Assembly: GCF_001522545.3 (NCBI RefSeq)
Contig: NC_031777.1
Location: forward strand, 1,283,074-1,347,073
Direction: 5' to 3'
DNA: 64,000 nt
From: Parus major
Lineage: Eukaryota > Chordata > Aves > Passeriformes > Paridae
This document shows, one piece after another, positions 1 through 59,616 of the stretch. The position numbers and the translations under genes were made by a program. Each line of letters starts with the position of its first letter. The stretch's first letter is position 1. The notes beneath the pieces are model-generated. The model made no database searches. It was not told the DNA's origin and saw nothing but the letters and a program-made list of their open reading frames with translations.

Positions 1-50065
<50,065 letters not shown>

Positions 50066-50345
50066 GCAGGGCAGCAGCTCCTCTGCCCTGCTAGTGCATG
50101 ACTGTTCCACCATGGCTCCACACTCTGTATCCTTTGGCATGTGTAGCTCCACAGAAATTTAGCCTTTCTGGGTCTGGTGTGTTAGTGACAGTGGTTACTC
50201 TTTGGTTGCTCTTTGTTGTTGTTATTTTTTTGTACAGTAACTGTGACTCGAAAGCAGGAATTGGAAATGACTGGACTGGAAAGTGTCACATTATGTATAT
50301 TAAGCTACTAATTTAATTTCTATTAAATATAAAAACCTGTGTGGT
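50066..50345 (+). other. KIFAP3: KIFAP3 3'UTR (probable short form)
   Basis: Non-coding DNA after the KIFAP3 stop. ATTAAA at 50322-50327 is followed by GT-rich sequence (TGTGTGGTCAG, later TTTTGTGTGTTTT), as expected around a cleavage site. The exact end is inferred. Confidence 0.6.
50322..50327 (+). promoter_or_regulatory. KIFAP3 polyadenylation signal (ATTAAA)
   Basis: This is the first polyadenylation hexamer variant in a plausible context after the stop codon, with U/GU-rich sequence 10-70 bases downstream. A canonical AATAAA at 51317-51322, followed by TGTTGTCTTT and GTGTG, is a possible distal alternative. Confidence 0.55.
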
Positions 50346-51316
50346 CAGCAGTGGTGAATGTGTTTCTAACCAATGTTTTGTGTGTTTTACAAGGCACTTA
50401 AGAAGAGTGCTCCATGTGCAGTGTGTTTAACATGGACTGTTTCCCTCTCCCACTTCAGTCACAGAACAGCACTAAGCCCCAGCATCTCCTGGCACTGCCC
50501 TGACACATAGTTTGGACCAAAGTCCTGTCCTGGGTCTGAACACTTTAATAATGGAAAGATGGCACAGATTCACTCCTCTGCAGCTTCAGACATTTACAGT
50601 CTATTTTAAATGCTTGAAAACACCTAAAATTAGAAACAACACAACAGAATGCCTTTGCCCTAAAGTTTAATGTTTAAACAGAGTTCTGTGGGTTGAGAGG
50701 AGACAGCCACATCCATCCTGAGGCCAGCAAGAACAAGAAACAATGTACTTTGGTTCAGAATCCAGAGCCTTTACCCCAGCTTCCCTATCTGGAAGCACAA
50801 ATCCATCCAGTCCTGCTCATTTTGGGGTTTAAGCTGGGTCTAAGCAGAGATCAGTGAGCAGCAGGGTCAGGCCAGGACCCCTTCACGCTGGACTCACCAT
50901 GTGGTGATTGTTTTATGTCTTGTTTTGAAACAACCTGCAAACAGAACTGGGGCTAAAGCTGTTCTTCAGCTGTGCATGCCCACTGTAACACAGAAGAAAG
51001 GGGTGATAATGCCCTCTCTGCCACAGCTACCAAGGCAGCAGTTCAAATTTTCACTTTTTAAAAGAAAAGTTACCTCTACCTCATCTTTTTTTCTTTTGTT
51101 AATGCCTGTTGATTCACAGATTTGTTCTTCTCTTCCATCCTTCCTCCTATATGGCTTAAACACAAAGTTGACTTGCATCAGGAGCTGATCCTACAAAACC
51201 AGTCACCAGTAATTCCTTAAGACTGGGCCCTGTGCTGGGAAGGTGATCTTCAAAGGCATGGGATTGTTTGGGGAATCTGACAAACTCTTAGTCTTATACT
51301 TCAGAAATACCTTTGA

Positions 51317-51322
51317 AATAAA
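51317..51322 (+). promoter_or_regulatory. possible distal KIFAP3 polyadenylation signal (AATAAA)
   Basis: Canonical hexamer followed by a U/GU-rich stretch (TGTTGTCTTT, then GTGTG). If used, the KIFAP3 3'UTR would be about 1.3 kb. Such hexamers also occur by chance in AT-rich DNA. Confidence 0.3.
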
Positions 51323-54300
51323 AATTGTTTTGAAACCCTGTGTTGTCTTTACAAAGTGTGCAAGTACTTTTATAAGCACCATTACTCCCTGTGTTTCAGG
51401 CTGAATGACTGGAAACGAGTCTAAAATTAGCCATGGTATTTCATAGCAGTTTTTTCAGCCTTCTCCCTGTGCTGGCTTCTTGCTCAGGGCTTCACTCACT
51501 GAAGGTAAGTGGAAGAAAGCATTGCCAAGATTAAGCAGATTTTTTAAATTGTTTTCTCTACCATTTTTAACTAATTCTTACACAGTTTCTTAGAACAGGT
51601 AAGATCTCACTAAGAAACATGGCAGAAAACTTGAACTACACTAACAGGTTTCCAGTGTTGTACCTTTCTAAATTCTTTCCTTTGTTCTGAGCCCACACTG
51701 GATTTGCTCAGAGGTTGTGCCACATTTAGTAAAAAGCATTCAGATATTTTTATAGTTAGAGCTGTGAGAGAAATTCCCCAAACTGCACAGTCAGGCTTTT
51801 CTTCTAAGACTGGCACTCGCTCGTCAGGCTTTTCCAGAAATTAGTGTGAAGTTATTTAAAGCAGTTGCCCTTCTCATGGAATGTGTTTTGGGGGAAAAAC
51901 AAAACGAAGTGGGTCCTTGGAGTATATGCAAACTATCAATGAAACTGAAGGAGCCTTTAATTGGAAGCTTCAGGTTAACGAGGAGCTGCAGTGGAGCTCC
52001 AGTGAAGGGCGGGTGTCTGTAATTGTAATACAGTTGTGACCATGCTGAGAATAAATGGCAGTGGAAAAATCTCTGGCTGCATTTTAGTATTCAGTGTTAG
52101 GAGTTTATGGGAAAAGAATAAAAGATCAAGTATTTGTAGCTTTGCCTGGCAGCAGCTAAGAGAAGAACATCATTTATCTGCAAACAGAGCTTGGTAAAAA
52201 TTACTCAGCACTTAGTAGCCTGAGGACAGAGCCTGCTCGCCAAGATGAAAACCAGCTGTGCCACTGCACTTCCAAGGCTGGAGAGAGGCTGATTTTCCCT
52301 TTAATTACAGTTCCTGAGCCAGAAAGGGGAAAAAAAGATGGGAGCACATAGACTTTTCAATCTATATCACATTTCCTGAGGGTGTCAGAGGAAGATGGGA
52401 GAGTCTGAGCTATTTAATTCTCTGTATTTTATGGATTCAGGCTCTGGGTACTGCATCCTGCACAAAACAGGGCGAGGAGAGATCTGATTTCTTTTAGCAA
52501 CTTCTGCAACTTTTGTCCTCTTTTTCCTGGTTTCTCCCCTTGGCTTTGTAGAACTCCTCTTTTCTTTCCCTACAGCAGCAATCCTGAACCATCCTAGGAG
52601 TATCCTCTTTCCCAGCCTGCTGCTAATTAATTAATGAGTTTGGTTAGGCAAGTGTTGGAGATATAATTAGGCTGTAAAGTTAATAGCACAGTGAAATAAG
52701 CAATGGCTGAGAAGCTCCTATGTCTGGTAGCTATTAGAGAGGCTTTGTGCAGATGGACAGGCTCATTTCTAGGAGCAATCTGCTCCGTGCAGCTGCCTAA
52801 GATCTTGTGTTAAATTATTATTTGTACTATCACCAGTGTTTAGGAGCTTTCCAGGGCAACAGGGTGTGGGAAAGCAAAAGTAAACAAGTATTCTCCTCCC
52901 TGAGAGCTCATGAAGGACCTGATTCAAGGTCTTTGAAATATCCAGGGGGTTGTGGAGCTGTCTGCTAAGAGTTTAACATGTGCACTTCATTCTGAAATCA
53001 GACTGCTGTGATTCTGTTTAATTTGATCCACTCTGGATTAAATGAAACGGGAACAAGATGTATCTTCCTCTGCTATAAGCAGGACAAGCTCTGTTTAGAT
53101 ACAAGAGATTCTGGGCCCCTCTGGCAGGTTCTTTAAAGGAATTCCTGTAGTGCAGCACTGGTGAGCTCAGCTGGCCACTCACCACAGCCAGAGGCTGACG
53201 ATGGTGACAACCTCCATTCCTTCTGTGACCATCCTCAAAAACCATGAAATGCACAAAGCTGGTGTCCTCCTGGTGCAATTCACGTCACCCTTGAAGCTCT
53301 TGTGATCCTCTCATTTTTTCCTTCAGGTTAAGGTTTTGGGGTTTTCCTCTGAAAGAGCTCTGAGGTGCCAAGAGAAGTGTTGGAGCTGCACAGACAGGAG
53401 GAGTGCACTCCCCTGCATGTATTTCATACTCACAAGGTGGTATTTGCAGCCAGTTGATCTGGATGCCCACTTGAATATAAACATGGACTTTTCCAGAGCT
53501 GAAAAAAATATGCTGGGGTCCTTGCCCCCTTAAAAAAAAAAAGAGAAACCCACTTCTGTTTAGTAAGAAATTGAGAAATATCTTTAGAAGCAAAGAGCTG
53601 CTGTGCTGTAGCTTTAGACCTTTGAAGTGAGTGTTGCTCCATCCCCCTCTACAGCTTTCTGTCCCTCCACTGTGCCCATCTTTTCTTGCCCAAATGACTT
53701 AAAGAACCAGTTCCAGTCCTAATGAGGCATTTTCTAGGAGCTCTGTAATCCTGCTGGTTCCATCTCTGCCCTCAGAAGACAAGGAGAGGGGTTCACACCT
53801 CGCTGATCAGGTCCTGGGTTGTTCTCTGGAGGAGCCCACGTTGGCTGTGCTTGGGGAAGGCAAAGGGTGAAGTTTGGGGGCAGAAGCCCAGCTGGGGATT
53901 TTGTGCAGCACCTGGTGACAGGGCCCTGAGCAGGGCACACCCCTCAGTGCCACTTCAGCCTGTGTGCAACAACAGAATCCGTCGGGAAAAGCAGGTAAAG
54001 GGAAGGAATGCTGCTCCAGAGACAGCCCAGCAAAACACCAGAAATGGTGCAGAACAGCCAAAGTTTGCTTTTTCTTCCTGACAGCCACATGAATCACACC
54101 GCAGCCTGAAGCTGGAGCCAAGGGCTGTGAGTAGAAATCAGTTGTTGCTTATTAAGAAGTTTTTATCTTTACCTCCAGTTGTTCACGTCTTCTGACCTTC
54201 TGCCTTTGCCCTGCCACAAACACACACAGGACATACAAAACCACTCTCGGGCCCTTGAATAAACTGGTGACTGATGTTCACAGTTCCCCTTAGTTTGCAC

Positions 54301-54867
54301 TTTGGGGCCAGGGTCGTTTTGGATGTCTGTCCCATTTGGGCCAAAGACTGGATCTTTCCTGCCTCTGACAGATAGAGGTGGTGTACCTGAACTTTATTTA
54401 GTTTCTGTTCCTGTGTGCATTATGTCACCCTGTAATGTGTGATGTACTACATATGTCACACTATCTATGACCCACTTTTCTTTCCTGCACCCTGCTCCTC
54501 CCATCCTATTTATTCTTTTTTAAAAAAGCCCCAGATCATCCATCTCCCAGCACATCCTGCCAGAGGAGCAGACTCCTCCTAGCACCGTGTCCTCATGTTA
54601 ACCCTGCTGTGCCACCTTACAGCCCTCCCCATGCACAGCCACAGGAGAAATCCCCTCTCCTTGCTTTCCTGAGCAGCTGGTGAGGCTCAGCTGAGCAGAG
54701 TTTGGGTGTGGATCTGAGGGAATCCCTTTTGCCATCCAGGGAGCAGAGCTTTAGCTGTGCTGAACGGGGCTCTGCCACTGATGAGCCACTGTCCAGCAGA
54801 CCTGTGTGGGATCACCCATGCTGTCCAAGCACTGGAAGGCTTCCCTAGAAATGGAGGGGGCAAAGCG

Positions 54868-54895
54868 TAGGGTTAGGGTTAGGGTTAACCCTAAC
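54868..54895. repeat. short interstitial telomeric repeat in head-to-head orientation
   Basis: TAGGG, TTAGGG, TTAGGG are followed at once by TTAACCCTAAC. The last 18 bases (54878-54895, GTTAGGGTTAACCCTAAC) are a perfect palindrome. It lies about 1 kb upstream of the SCYL3 promoter repeat. Confidence 0.9.
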
Positions 54896-55432
54896 TCTGC
54901 ACGGTTCGTGCTGGATTTGGCAGCACAAAACTCAGCGCAGCTTAAACTCGTGGGGCTGAGTTAGTGAAGAAAGCCAAGGCACTTGCATAGCTCAGACCAC
55001 CTGTGTTAAACACTCTGCCCTGGCCATTAAAGCTGAGTCTAGACGAGGCCACGGGCCTGGGCTGTGCTGCTGTTCAGAGGCACTGAGCAAACCACATCCT
55101 CACGTCCTGGCGCTGCAGGAAACTGGAATAACACGGACGATATGAAAATAGCGTGTGAAAAGCCCAGACCTCCCACCGCTCTGGAGCCGTTCCTTTCAAC
55201 CTTCCCTCCGCCGTCCAAAACACTCACGTGAAATCTCTCCCCGGAGTCGCTTTACGCTGCAGCACGGAGAGCAATTAGTTTTAATGGCATTAAATGGATC
55301 CCCTCATGCAGGAGCGCCAGACCACCTGCCTCGCTCGCACCCTCCGGCCCGGCCTGTGGGCAGGCCTGAGCGGGGCACGGGGAGGGCAAGGATATTTAAA
55401 AATGGCTTTTAAAAAGGGCATTGTGGGGCAGC

Positions 55433-55849
55433 AGCGTGTCCGAAGAAGGGCAACGAGGGTCTACAAAACATCCTGTGAGGAGCGGCTGTGGGAGCTGGGG
55501 GTGTTGAGGCTGGAGAAGAGGAGGCTCAGGGAGCTCATGGCTATCTGCAAACACCTGACAGGAGGCTGCAGCCAGCTGGGCTCGGTCTCTTCTGCTGAGA
55601 GGACAAGAGGAAACGGCCCAGCTGAGACAGGGGAGATGCACATATTAGGGAAAAATAAATCAATTCACTGTCAGGGTGGTCAGACATTGGGACAGGCTAC
55701 CCAGGGAGGTGCTGGAGTCACCATCCCCGGCGGTGTTTAGGAGGGTCTGGACGTGGCGCTGGGTGATGCGCTTGAGCGGTTCCAGCGGCAGTGCCGGCTG
55801 CACCACTGCACTGGGTGGTTTTAAAGGCTGCCTCCAGCCATGAGGATTC
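55433..55849 (+). mobile_element. CR1 LINE 3'-end fragment
   Basis: It shows CR1 landmarks: GAAGAAGGGCAACGAGG, GGCTGGAGAAGAGGAGGCTC, then GGTGCTGGAGTCACCATCCC, a diverged GTTTAGGAGGGTCTGGACGTGGC and CTGCCTCCAGCC near its end. The sense strand is +. It abuts the promoter tandem repeat with about 12 bases between them. An older CR1 subfamily than the two copies downstream. Confidence 0.85.
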
Positions 55850-55860
55850 CCCGTCCCGAG

Positions 55861-55992
55861 GGAGACTCGCCCTCACCCAAGATGGCGGCCGGGGAGACTC
55901 GCCCTCACCCAAGATGGCGGCCGGGGAGTCTCGCCCTCACCCAAGATGGCGGCCGGGGAGTCTCGCCCTCACCCAAGATGGCGGCCGGGGAG
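55861..55992 (+). repeat. 32-bp tandem repeat with a YY1/TISU motif in each unit
   Basis: Four complete 32-bp units start at 55861, 55893, 55925 and 55957, and a fifth is cut by the gap after four bases (55989-55992). The units are identical except for GAGACTC in the first two and GAGTCTC in the last two visible starts. Each holds CAAGATGGCGGC, which fits both the YY1 consensus and the TISU translation-initiator consensus (SAASATGGCGGC). Confidence 0.95.
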
Positions 55993-56557
55993 NNNNNNNN
56001 NNNNNNNNNNNNNNNNNNNNNNNNNNNNNNNNNNNNNNNNNNNNNNNNNNNNNNNNNNNNNNNNNNNNNNNNNNNNNNNNNNNNNNNNNNNNNNNNNNNN
56101 NNNNNNNNNNNNNNNNNNNNNNNNNNNNNNNNNNNNNNNNNNNNNNNNNNNNNNNNNNNNNNNNNNNNNNNNNNNNNNNNNNNNNNNNNNNNNNNNNNNN
56201 NNNNNNNNNNNNNNNNNNNNNNNNNNNNNNNNNNNNNNNNNNNNNNNNNNNNNNNNNNNNNNNNNNNNNNNNNNNNNNNNNNNNNNNNNNNNNNNNNNNN
56301 NNNNNNNNNNNNNNNNNNNNNNNNNNNNNNNNNNNNNNNNNNNNNNNNNNNNNNNNNNNNNNNNNNNNNNNNNNNNNNNNNNNNNNNNNNNNNNNNNNNN
56401 NNNNNNNNNNNNNNNNNNNNNNNNNNNNNNNNNNNNNNNNNNNNNNNNNNNNNNNNNNNNNNNNNNNNNNNNNNNNNNNNNNNNNNNNNNNNNNNNNNNN
56501 NNNNNNNNNNNNNNNNNNNNNNNNNNNNNNNNNNNNNNNNNNNNNNNNNNNNNNNNN
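55993..56557. other. assembly gap (565 N)
   Basis: An uninterrupted run of N. It begins four bases into a repeat unit, so the tandem array probably continues into it. The size may be an estimate. Open reading frames crossing it are artefacts. Confidence 1.
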
Positions 56558-56641
56558 CAGGGCCCGACCGGCCTTGGGGGAGTGCCGTAGAACCGGGCTT
56601 CCTTCCTGCTGAGCGCCCGGCTGCCTGCGGGGCTGGGCAGG
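56558..56641 (+). other. SCYL3: probable SCYL3 non-coding exon 1 (3' end)
   Basis: GC-rich sequence right after the gap ends GGGCAGG before GTGAGC, a strong splice donor at 56642. It lies 2.7 kb upstream of the acceptor at 59341. No ATG occurs in the 84 visible bases. The exon's left part is hidden in the gap. An inference from position, GC content and donor strength. Confidence 0.45.
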
Positions 56642-59341
56642 GTGAGCATCGGAAGGTGTCAGGCTGGGAGAGCTCTGCCTTTGGGAGTGAGTGAAGCCCC
56701 GGCTGCGCTGGCAGCGCTTCCAGGAGGCTCTGCTGGGATGGGAGGTGGCGGGCAGGGCGCCTGGAAAGCCGGGAATTGCCTCTCTCTGAGCTGGGGAGCG
56801 CCAGGTGTGTTTCAGGTGAATACCCTGTATGTCACCCCACAAGGAAAATAAATGGAAATTCCACCTCTTTCTGGTAGCAAATCCACATTGTCCTTAACTA
56901 CCAATCCCTCTGGCTTTCCCTGCCGGGTTCCCCTCTGTCCCAGGCTGTTCTGTGTGTTACATCTGACGTTCATATTTACAGTTTGTTGAAAACAAGATAC
57001 AAAAGGGTTAATGCTCTTAACTCATAGCTGCGTGAGTAATGGTTTATTTTGGCTCTGGAGTGCCACACCTGGGCACAGACCTTTGCAGACGCTTTTTCCA
57101 GCTGCAGTTTCAATAGGCATTAAAAAAAAGGCTGGAAAAAGGCTCGGTGTCTGCTCCGTGTTTGATCCTGAAAGGAGCTTCCCTGGAGAGGGGAGGTGTG
57201 TTTGGAGCTGGCTGTTGTACAGCAGATCTCAGGTACCTCACAGGCATGAGGATGGCTCTGGTGTTACAATATTCGACATGGAACTGTTGGAGTGAGTCTA
57301 GAGGAGGCTCTGAAGTTGATAAGGGGTCTGGGGTACCTCCCCTGTAGAGCTGGGGTTGTTCTGCCTGTCCTGCTGCAGGGAGACCTCATTGCAGCATTCC
57401 AGTATCTGAAGGGGTCACAGGGAAGCTGGAGAGGGACTCTTCATCAGGAAATGTGACAGGATAAGGGAGAATGGCTGCAAATTGAACCTGGGGAAAATTA
57501 GGTGAGGTGTGTGGAAGCAATTCTCCCCTGTGGGGGTGGTGAGGCCCTGGCACAGGGTGCCCAGAGAAGCTGTGGCTGCCCCTGGATCCCTGGAAGTGTA
57601 CAGAGCCAGGCTGGATGGGGCTTGGAGCAGCCAGGGATAGAGGAAGGTGTTCCTGCCCATGACAGGGGAGTGGAATGAGATGAGATTTTAAAGTCCCTTC
57701 CAATCCAGACCATTCTGTGATTCTGTTCCTGAACTGTGTGTGTCTCTAAAGCCAAATATGTCCATGTCTATTTGGAGGAACCTGAGGCATCAGGTCAGCC
57801 CAGATACTTTCAGGTGTCCTGGGTGAAATCTGAGTGAGAAATCATTGATGTAGGAGAACTGAATGAGGCAGAGCTGGGAAGAGCAGAATGCAGAGAAATG
57901 CACTGGCTGTGCCCAGGAACTGCAGCCAGGGCAGAGCTCCCAGGTTCTGGCTGGAGTGGAGAATATTCTGTGTGGGAGCAGCATGAGTGCTTTTCTGCCA
58001 AGGAGTTCACAAAAAAAAAAAAACAGTTTTAAGAGATGTGTGCTGGGAAGCTGCAATTTAAACTTCCATAACTTTCCCTTTATGTTTTAAAGGTCCTATT
58101 TAAGGAATCATTGCTGAAAAGGTGCAGATCCATGCCTGACACCTAAGGGGAGAGAATGAGGAAGCTGCAAGGAAGCTGAATAGTTAATTCAGTTTAGATT
58201 TTAGGTGGATCAGGACACAGAAGCTCAGTTAAAAGCCCCTCTTCCCTCCCATTTCAGTCTGCAGGGGTTGTTGTACCCTCTGGAGGGTTAAAGGAGCCAG
58301 GAAACTGTAACAAACCAGCTCTGTTTCCTGAGCACTTCAGGGCTCCTGGGAGACCTAACTGGAGACCCAGGTGAGGGCCCAGAGCAGCAGCTTTGGTGGA
58401 ACAGCTCTGCAGGGGAGTGGGAGGCTCCTGTGTCCTTGCCTTCCTGAATCCTCAGGTCTTGGCTGGAAACACCCACAATAAAGCAATTCTCCAGTTAAAA
58501 AAGATTAAAAAGCTTGGGGATGGGCAATTTCCCCCCAGTTTTCCTGAAAGCCGAGGGTTTGCTCTGTCCCTTTGATTCCTGATGAAGCTTTGCTGACTTC
58601 TGTGTGCAGACAGGTTCAGGTCTCACCCGTGGCCTGTGATCACAAGCCTGATGACAGAGCATGTGCTGGGTCAGTGTTTTCCAAAAGAGCCTCTGCAATC
58701 AGTGTGTTTGTTTTACTGGTTTTGTGTGTGAGGAAACAGCACAAAAATCTGTGTCACCCTCTTCCTGACAGGCTGTGGGAGGAAGGAAGGGTTGGCAGGC
58801 AGAAGGAATATTTGTCACATGGAGAGAAGGTAATCAAGGGGGAAAACATGCTGCTGGAGGAGGGTACCTGGCTATAGGTAACCTCCTGGAATCCATCCTG
58901 TAATCCTTCCTCCTTCACTGAATTCTTCTCTGGCTTGGAGAATTGAGAAGCAATGTTTTTAAGGCCAGAGGCTCCTTGTGGAGTGGCAGTCACACTTCCT
59001 AAGTGCTGACTGTGTTTAATGTCAGCTAAACAACCCTTGGAGTGGGTGTCTGTGTGGCTGGGGAGGTTGGTGGATCCTGCTTTTGGTGGCTCCCAGCTTG
59101 GCAGCCGGGTCAGGGATGGGCTGTGGGTGCTGCACTGTGTCAAAACCGGTGGTGATGCTGACACAGGTGCCAGTGCAGTCCAGTCCCCACTGCTGAGAGC
59201 TGCTCACCATTGATCCAGACCCTTCAGTGGACACTGGGTTTCCTTTACAAAGTAAACTTTGGGGATTTTATTCTTGTCCCTGAGCTCAAGGAGAGGATGC
59301 TGGCAGGAGGAGGTTCTTCATGGCTGTTCCGTGCTTTGCAG
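56642..59341 (+). other. SCYL3: SCYL3 intron 1 (inferred)
   Basis: From the GTGAGC donor after the gap to the CAG acceptor before the first coding exon. It contains the CR1 fragment at 57280-57726. Otherwise nothing recognised. Confidence 0.5.
57280..57726 (+). mobile_element. CR1 LINE 3'-end fragment in SCYL3 intron 1
   Basis: It begins near AACTGTTGGAGTGAGTCTAG and contains CCTGGCACAGGGTGCCCAGA and GCTGCCCCTGGATCCCTGG. It ends with TTCCAATCCAGACCATTCTG and TGATTCTG, the avian CR1 tail. Sense strand +. Confidence 0.92.
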
Positions 59342-59451
59342 AAAATGCTCTGAACGTGAACTGGACAGCGCCCGCTGGAACTCAATCAGTCCAAAGGAAA
59401 TCCTCCTTCACGCAGAGCCTGTTGGTGGTGAGGAGGGGATCTCTGCGAGGG
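59342..59451 (+). other. SCYL3: SCYL3 5'UTR part of the first coding exon
   Basis: The span from the acceptor AG at 59340-59341 to the base before the start codon. It carries one upstream start (ATG CTC TGA, 59345-59353), a two-codon upstream ORF with A at -3. No other ATG is present. The acceptor is inferred from consensus only. Confidence 0.6.
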
Positions 59452-59616
59452 ATGGGCTCGGAGAACAGTGCTTTGAAGAGCTACACCCTGGAGGAGCCGC
59501 CGTTCACGCTGCCCACCGGCCACACCGTCTACCCGGCCGTGCTGCAGGATGGCAAACTGGCCTCCGTCTTCGTGTACAAGAGGGACAACGAGGAGAGGGT
59601 CAGCAAAGCTGCCAAG
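59452..59616 (+). CDS. SCYL3: SCYL3 first coding exon
   Basis: The spliced exon appears to begin at 59342 after acceptor GCTTTGCAG and carries 110 nt of 5'UTR. The start ATG at 59452 has G at -3 and +4. It encodes 55 residues, [20 protein letters not shown] to RVSKAAK, before donor GTACTG. The frame stays open upstream to 59320, but conservation begins at this ATG and Gly2 is needed for myristoylation. Confidence 0.95.

Larger units (their letters stand above)
50346..55432. other. KIFAP3-SCYL3 intergenic region
   Basis: About 5 kb without a recognised gene. It has a possible distal polyadenylation signal at 51317, the head-to-head telomeric motif at 54868, and rising GC with an E-box-like CACGTG at about 55225 toward SCYL3. 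Confidence 0.7.
55861..56641 (+). promoter_or_regulatory. SCYL3: probable SCYL3 CpG-rich promoter
   Basis: The GC-rich, CpG-rich block lies 2.7-3.6 kb upstream of the first coding exon, between intergenic DNA and a candidate exon 1 donor. The YY1 cores at 55879, 55911, 55943 and 55975 all face the same way; such motifs typically sit just downstream of transcription starts in TATA-less promoters. No TATA box is visible. The true start site may lie in the gap. Confidence 0.6.

Noticed and set aside
55294..55740. 148-codon + strand open frame
   Set aside because: It lies mostly within the CR1 fragment at 55433-55849 and shows no LINE reverse-transcriptase or other protein signature.
55791..56842. 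Long open frames on both strands across 55.8-56.8 kb
   Set aside because: They are open only because the N run contains no stops and the 32-bp repeat is stop-free in several frames. They are not genes.
59320..59451. Upstream in-frame extension of the SCYL3 start to an ATG at 59320
   Set aside because: It would need an unspliced acceptor region, sequence similarity starts only at MGSENS, and the extension would abolish N-terminal myristoylation.
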